Source: Candidatus Omnitrophota bacterium
Lineage (GTDB): Bacteria; Omnitrophota; Gorgyraeia; 2-01-FULL-45-10
Reading direction: 5' to 3'
DNA length: 15,120 bases
Assembly (NCBI GenBank): GCA_026387165.1
Contig: JAPLMG010000184.1
Location: forward strand, 1 to 15,120
This document shows, one piece after another, positions 11,369-15,120 of the stretch. The translations under genes and the position numbers were made by a program. The notes beneath the pieces were generated by a model. It was not told where the DNA came from. It ran no database searches and saw only the letters and a list, made by a program, of their open reading frames with translations. Position 1 is the first letter of the stretch. Each line of letters begins with the position of its first letter.

Positions 11369-14125
11369 ATGGACTATAAGCAGACATTAAATCTACCGAA
11401 GACGGATTTTCCGATGAAGGCCGACCTGCCTAACAGGGAGCCCGAGTTCATTAAGCATTGGCAGGATACGGATCTTTCGGGAAAGATCCGGAAGCTCTAT
11501 AAAGGAAGAGAGAAGTTCATTCTACATGACGGGCCGCCATATGCCAACGGCAATATACATATGGGCCACGCGCTCAACAAGATCCTGAAGGATATAGTCA
11601 TTCGTTTCAAGACGATGCGCGGGTACGATTCACCTTATGTGCCGGGCTGGGATTGTCACGGCCTGCCGGTAGAGCACCAGCTCTTCAAAGAATTGAAGAT
11701 GACCAAGTACGAGATCGATCAGGTTCAGTTCAGGTCGAAGGCCTACGATTACGCGATGAAGTACGTGGATATCCAGCGCGAGCAGTTTAAGCGCCTTGGC
11801 GTAATGGGCGAATGGGCCAATCCGTATCTGACATTATCGAAAGATTATGAAGCGGCGATAATAAGGTCTTTCGGAAGACTGGTAGAGAAAGGGTATATTT
11901 ACAAGGACCTTAAACCGGTCAACTGGTGTACCTTCTGCGAAACCGCATTGGCCGAAGCCGAAGTCGAATACGAGAATAAGACATCTCCATCCATATACGT
12001 CGCATTCAAACTAACGCACGACGCACGACGCACGACGCACGACGAAAACGAAGAGACTTACTTCATAATATGGACTACGACGCCCTGGACGCTTTTAGCA
12101 AATGTAGCTATAGCGGTGCATCCCGAAGCCGAATATGTGTTCGCGGATGTTGCCGGCGGAAAGACATATATATTTGCTAAAGCGCTTATTGGTAGTGCGA
12201 TGGATAAGATCGGGATAAAAGATTACAAGATAGCAAAGACCGTCAAAGGTAAAGAGCTTGAGGGCCTTGAGGCGAGGCATCCTTTTATCAACAGAGTTTC
12301 AAAGGTAGTATCGGCGGACTATGTGTCGATGGAGGACGGGACGGGCTGTGTTCACACCGCTCCGGGCCATGGCCAGGAAGATTACTCTACCGGAAAAAGA
12401 TACAAACTGCAGACGCTGATGCCGGTGGACTCCAGGGGTAAATTTGACAATACCTGCGGCGAATTCAGCGGCCAGCATGTCATAAAGGCGAATAAAGAGA
12501 TCGTGGAAAAACTTAAAGGCCTGAACCGGTTATTGCATGAAGAAGAAGTGACGCATTCATATCCGCACTGCTGGCGGTGTAGAAGTGCGATAATATCCAG
12601 GGCCACGGACCAGTACTTCTTGAAGATAGACCATAACGGTCTGCGCCAAGCCATGCTGAAGACGATATCATCCGGCGTGAGATGGATACCCGAAATGGGC
12701 GAGTCGAGAATATCCGCTATGGTCGCCAACAGGCCCGACTGGTGCCTGTCGCGCCAGAGATATTGGGGTGTTCCCATAATAGCCTTCTACTGCAAAGACT
12801 GCAAAGAAGTTCTCCTCGACGCTAAGGTTATAGACCATGTTGCAAAGATCGTTGAGGCCGAAGGCGCCGATGCTTGGTTTGTCAGAAGAGAGGAAGATCT
12901 TATGCCGGCCGGGACCAAGTGTAGAAAGTGCGGCTCCGGCAATTTCAAAAAAGAGACCGATATCATAGATGTCTGGTTCGACTCGGGCGTGAGCCACCAG
13001 GCGGTACTGAAGAAGAGGGATATCCTGTCCTTTCCGTGCGAACTTTATCTTGAAGGTTCCGATCAGCACAGGGGATGGTTCCAATCGGCTCTCATAACCG
13101 CGATGGGGATAGAAGGGAAAGCGCCGTATAAACAGGTGCTTACCCACGGCTTTGTCGTCGACGGCTTGGGGAAGAAGATGTCCAAGTCTATGGGCAACGT
13201 CATAACGCCCGAAGAGGTCATGAAGAAGTACGGCGCGGATATACTGAGGTTATGGGTGGCATCGAGCGATTATTCGGAAGATGTCAGGCTCTCCGGCGAG
13301 ATACTGACAAGGCTTGCCGACGCCTATAGAAAGATAAGAAATACATATAAGTACCTATTGAGCAATCTGTACGACTTTGATCCCGGGCAGGATAGGGTTG
13401 CTTATAAGGATATGCCGGAATTTGACAGATGGATGCTTCACAAGCTTGCCCTGCTGATAAAAGAGACTACCGCCAATTACGATATGTACGCCTTTCACAA
13501 AGTATACAGGGATGTTTATAATTTCTGTGTTACCGAAGTCTCGTCCATCTATCTGGATGTCATGAAGGACAAGATGTATACGTTCGCGAAGAGGTCCATT
13601 GAGCGCAGGTCCGGACAGACGGCCATGTTCGAGGTGTTGCAGGCGCTCCTTAAGCTGATGGCGCCGTTGTTGGCGGTCACGGCCGATGAAGCGTGGGGAT
13701 ATATTAACGCTTCGCGAAAGAGCGAGTCGGACCATCTTGAATCATGGCCGGACGAAAGAGTTTACGGCGGCTGGATAGACGAGAGCTTGGAAAAAAAATG
13801 GAAGGTACTGGTCAACGCGAGAGAAGAGGTCCTGAAGTCGCTCGAAGAGAAACGTTCAATAGGCGAGATCGGCTCGGGCCTCGAAGCGTCGGTTACTATA
13901 ACTACAAATGACCCCGAGATCAGAAATATATTAAACGAGAAGAAGGACTTCTTAAGATACCTGTTCATAGTTTCAAATGTTGAACTGGAGCCCGGCGAAA
14001 GCGCCGTGTTGATAGAGAAAGCGAAGGGGAGCAAGTGTTCCAGGTGCTGGAACTACAGCCAGGAAGTTGGCTCGCATAAGGATCATCCTGCCCTTTGCGA
14101 AAGGTGCGTTAAGAACATTAAATAG
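11369..14125 (+). CDS. ileS: Isoleucyl-tRNA synthetase
   Basis: IleS charges tRNA-Ile with isoleucine in the cytoplasm. The 918-residue protein has full bacterial length. Class I signatures are HMGH at 64-67 in DGPPYANGNIHMGHALNK, GWDCHGLPVE, and KMSKS at 603-607. The editing (CP1) domain shows WTTTPWTLLANVAIAV and VHTAPGHGQEDY, and CLSRQRYWGVPI and DVWFDSG follow. The C-terminal zinc site is intact: Cys890, Cys893, Cys910 and Cys913 in CSRCWNY and CERC. Residues 216-225 (THDARRTTHD), just before the editing-domain WTTTPWT motif, are encoded by a heptanucleotide tandem repeat in a variable loop. The ATG at 11369 gives the expected N-terminus (MDYKQTLNLPKTDFPM) but has no obvious ribosome-binding site. 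ileS with lspA nearby is a common arrangement. Confidence 0.97.
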   Translation: MDYKQTLNLPKTDFPMKADLPNREPEFIKHWQDTDLSGKIRKLYKGREKFILHDGPPYANGNIHMGHALNKILKDIVIRFKTMRGYDSPYVPGWDCHGLPVEHQLFKELKMTKYEIDQVQFRSKAYDYAMKYVDIQREQFKRLGVMGEWANPYLTLSKDYEAAIIRSFGRLVEKGYIYKDLKPVNWCTFCETALAEAEVEYENKTSPSIYVAFKLTHDARRTTHDENEETYFIIWTTTPWTLLANVAIAVHPEAEYVFADVAGGKTYIFAKALIGSAMDKIGIKDYKIAKTVKGKELEGLEARHPFINRVSKVVSADYVSMEDGTGCVHTAPGHGQEDYSTGKRYKLQTLMPVDSRGKFDNTCGEFSGQHVIKANKEIVEKLKGLNRLLHEEEVTHSYPHCWRCRSAIISRATDQYFLKIDHNGLRQAMLKTISSGVRWIPEMGESRISAMVANRPDWCLSRQRYWGVPIIAFYCKDCKEVLLDAKVIDHVAKIVEAEGADAWFVRREEDLMPAGTKCRKCGSGNFKKETDIIDVWFDSGVSHQAVLKKRDILSFPCELYLEGSDQHRGWFQSALITAMGIEGKAPYKQVLTHGFVVDGLGKKMSKSMGNVITPEEVMKKYGADILRLWVASSDYSEDVRLSGEILTRLADAYRKIRNTYKYLLSNLYDFDPGQDRVAYKDMPEFDRWMLHKLALLIKETTANYDMYAFHKVYRDVYNFCVTEVSSIYLDVMKDKMYTFAKRSIERRSGQTAMFEVLQALLKLMAPLLAVTADEAWGYINASRKSESDHLESWPDERVYGGWIDESLEKKWKVLVNAREEVLKSLEEKRSIGEIGSGLEASVTITTNDPEIRNILNEKKDFLRYLFIVSNVELEPGESAVLIEKAKGSKCSRCWNYSQEVGSHKDHPALCERCVKNIK
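12014..12047 (+). repeat. In-frame ACGCACG heptanucleotide array inside ileS
   Basis: Four perfect tandem copies of ACGCACG (12014-12041) are followed by the start of a fifth that decays (ACGAAAA). Because 7 is not a multiple of 3, three units give a 7-residue peptide period, seen as THDARRT then THDENEE from residue 216. The array lies in a loop between the zinc-motif strand region (SIYVAFKL) and YFIIWTTTPWTL of the editing domain, where homologues vary in length. Confidence 0.9.
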
Positions 14126-14132
14126 TATATGT

Positions 14133-14211
14133 GATTTCAGAGATTAAAAAATAGATTTCAGAGATTATCAAACTTAAATCTTCGTAATCTTTTTCAAAAA
14201 TCTCTGTAATC
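14133..14211 (+). repeat. Direct and inverted repeat after ileS
   Basis: GATTTCAGAGATTA occurs at 14133-14146 and again at 14154-14167, a spacing of 21 bases. A degenerate inverse copy, AAATCTCTGTAATC, lies at 14198-14211 and matches the reverse complement at 12 of 14 positions. The region is AT-rich and ends shortly before the ribosome-binding site of the next gene. It may form a weak hairpin, but no T-tract terminator is clear. Confidence 0.75.
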
Positions 14212-14238
14212 AAGTTAAAAAAAAGGAGAGCGTCGGGT

Positions 14239-14715
14239 ATGAAAAAAGTAAAAAGGACAGCGAAGAGAAAAGTAGCAAAAAGAGCGAAGGCGATAAAGAC
14301 GATAAGCGCGCGCGCATTGCCCGGGAAGATAAAGATCAAGAGGATGCTCAAGAAGGATCTCAATAAGTACAGGGCCCTTTTGGTTAAAGAGCGCGAGAAG
14401 ATAGGCGGGGGCATAAACCATATAGCGCAGGAATCTCTGAAGACGTCGCAAAGAGAAGCAAGCGGTGATCTTTCGGGCTATTCGTTCCATATGGCGGACG
14501 TCGCGAGCGATAATTATGAAGTAGAGTTCTCGCTCGGCAGGGCCAGCGATGAACAGAATATCCTCTATACGATCGACGAGGCGCTGAAGAGGGTGAAAGA
14601 CGGCTCTTACGGAAGCTGTACCGAGTGCGGAAAACAGATACCCAAGAAGCGTCTTGATGCGCTGCCGCATACGGAACTCTGCATAGCGTGTCAGTCCAAG
14701 ACCGAAAGCAAATGA
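14239..14715 (+). CDS. DksA/TraR-type zinc-finger protein with basic N-terminal tail
   Basis: The C-terminal half matches the DksA/TraR C4 zinc-finger family: EALKRVKDGSYGSC, then Cys127-x2-Cys130, 17 residues, Cys148-x2-Cys151, with the conserved RLDALPHTELC. The middle is a predicted coiled coil with an acidic HMADVASDNYE segment at its turn, where DksA places acidic residues into the RNA polymerase secondary channel. Family members modulate RNA polymerase, often with ppGpp. The first 38 residues are strongly basic (MKKVKRTAKRKVAKRAKAIK and onwards), longer than classic DksA, and may contact nucleic acid or be a lineage trait. The ATG follows an AGGAG site at 14225-14229. It lies between ileS and lspA. 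Whether it is a true DksA or a YteA/YocK-like paralogue is not decidable here. Confidence 0.85.
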   Translation: MKKVKRTAKRKVAKRAKAIKTISARALPGKIKIKRMLKKDLNKYRALLVKEREKIGGGINHIAQESLKTSQREASGDLSGYSFHMADVASDNYEVEFSLGRASDEQNILYTIDEALKRVKDGSYGSCTECGKQIPKKRLDALPHTELCIACQSKTESK

Positions 14716-14716
14716 C

Positions 14717-14836
14717 CCTTCGACAAAAACTCAGGGCTGTCCTGAGTTTATCGAATCCTTCGACAAAAACTCAGGATTCGATCCCGAGCGATGTCGAGGG
14801 ATCGAAGGACGGAGTCGAACCAAGCGAAGTCGAACC
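14717..14836 (+). repeat. TTCGAC palindromic element, copy 4 (doubled)
   Basis: TTCGACAAAAACTCAGG occurs twice, at 14719-14735 and 14759-14775. The first pairs with CCTGAGTTTATCGAA (14741-14755). The second is followed by a perfect 9-bp hairpin, TTCGATCCC (14777-14785) with GGGATCGAA (14798-14806). Then come GGAGTCGAACC and GCGAAGTCGAACC, the same right-end motif as in copy 3. The element occupies the whole space between the zinc-finger gene and lspA and ends at the base before the lspA ATG. Confidence 0.85.
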
Positions 14837-15120
14837 ATGATATTTAAGGTACTATCGGTATCTTCGATCATTCTGATAGTTGACAGGCTGACAAAGTATC
14901 TTTTATTCAGAAATTTTTCTCTGGGTGAGTCGGTCAGGATAGTTCCGGGGTTGTTTCATATCACATTGGTCCTGAACAGCGGGGCGGCCTTCGGACTTTT
15001 TAAGAGCCACAGCATCTTCTTCGCGGCATCCTCAGCGCTTGTGATGATATTCATATGCCTTTACGTATGGCGCGGCAGATGCAAGGATCTTTCGATGCTG
15101 ATCGCTATGGGACTCATACT
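14837..15120 (+). CDS. lspA: Lipoprotein signal peptidase LspA, 5' part (partial)
   Basis: LspA (signal peptidase II) is an inner-membrane aspartic protease that removes signal peptides from diacylglyceryl-prolipoproteins. The 94 visible residues include a first membrane segment with VDRLTKY (Asp16, family-conserved D-x-x-T-K), then GLFHITLVLNSGAAFG (38-53), whose N-x-G-x-A-F-G is a family signature including the functional Asn47. A second membrane segment begins near residue 58. The catalytic Asp pair lies in later motifs; the part beyond the window is not visible. ATG 14837 gives the usual short N-terminus but has no clear ribosome-binding site; the bases directly before it belong to a dispersed repeat. 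The order ileS, zinc-finger gene, lspA supports the call. Confidence 0.93.
   Translation, partial: MIFKVLSVSSIILIVDRLTKYLLFRNFSLGESVRIVPGLFHITLVLNSGAAFGLFKSHSIFFAASSALVMIFICLYVWRGRCKDLSMLIAMGLI

Overview
The window is a compact bacterial chromosome segment in which every gene lies on the + strand. It is probably from an uncultured Gram-negative-type bacterium. The mix of core genes, heavy use of ATA (Ile) and AGA/AGG (Arg) codons, and dispersed palindromic repeats would fit Candidatus Omnitrophota or another PVC-adjacent lineage. That placement is an inference from style and was not tested.

Bases 1-5775 hold a division and cell-wall (dcw) operon: the 3' end of murG, then murC, murB, ddl, ftsQ, ftsA and a PilZ-domain gene. 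Genes overlap or are separated by short gaps, and a rho-independent terminator (5818-5848) follows. MurG, MurC, MurB and Ddl belong to the peptidoglycan precursor pathway; FtsQ and FtsA belong to the divisome. ftsZ, the usual neighbour of ftsA, is absent, and the ftsA product is short and divergent.

Bases 5776-6230 contain no gene. They hold the terminator, a MITE-like module with 16-bp terminal inverted repeats, a perfect 34-bp palindrome and a candidate promoter. A small transcription unit follows (6231-8088): an exported protein of unknown function, a transglutaminase-like cysteine hydrolase and a Nudix hydrolase. Bases 8089-8363 are another repeat-rich spacer.

Bases 8364-11255 carry housekeeping genes: yggS and proC (PLP homeostasis and proline synthesis), yggT (small membrane protein) and an MTA-phosphorylase-type gene. 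Bases 11369-15120 carry ileS, a DksA/TraR-type zinc-finger gene and the 5' part of lspA, which runs off the window.

The most unusual aspect is the repeats. Nearly every loose gene junction carries a different short-period or palindromic repeat: a 7-nt unit after murB, a 9-nt inverted array before ileS, a 21-nt-spaced repeat after ileS, an inverted repeat before proC, nested palindromes around yggT, and four copies of a TTCGAC...GTCGAA element. Two heptanucleotide arrays lie in frame inside essential or conserved genes (yggS and ileS), where they form variable loops of the proteins. The yggS array is the same repeat, in antisense, as the one between murB and ddl. No CRISPR array, rRNA, tRNA, transposase or phage gene was seen.
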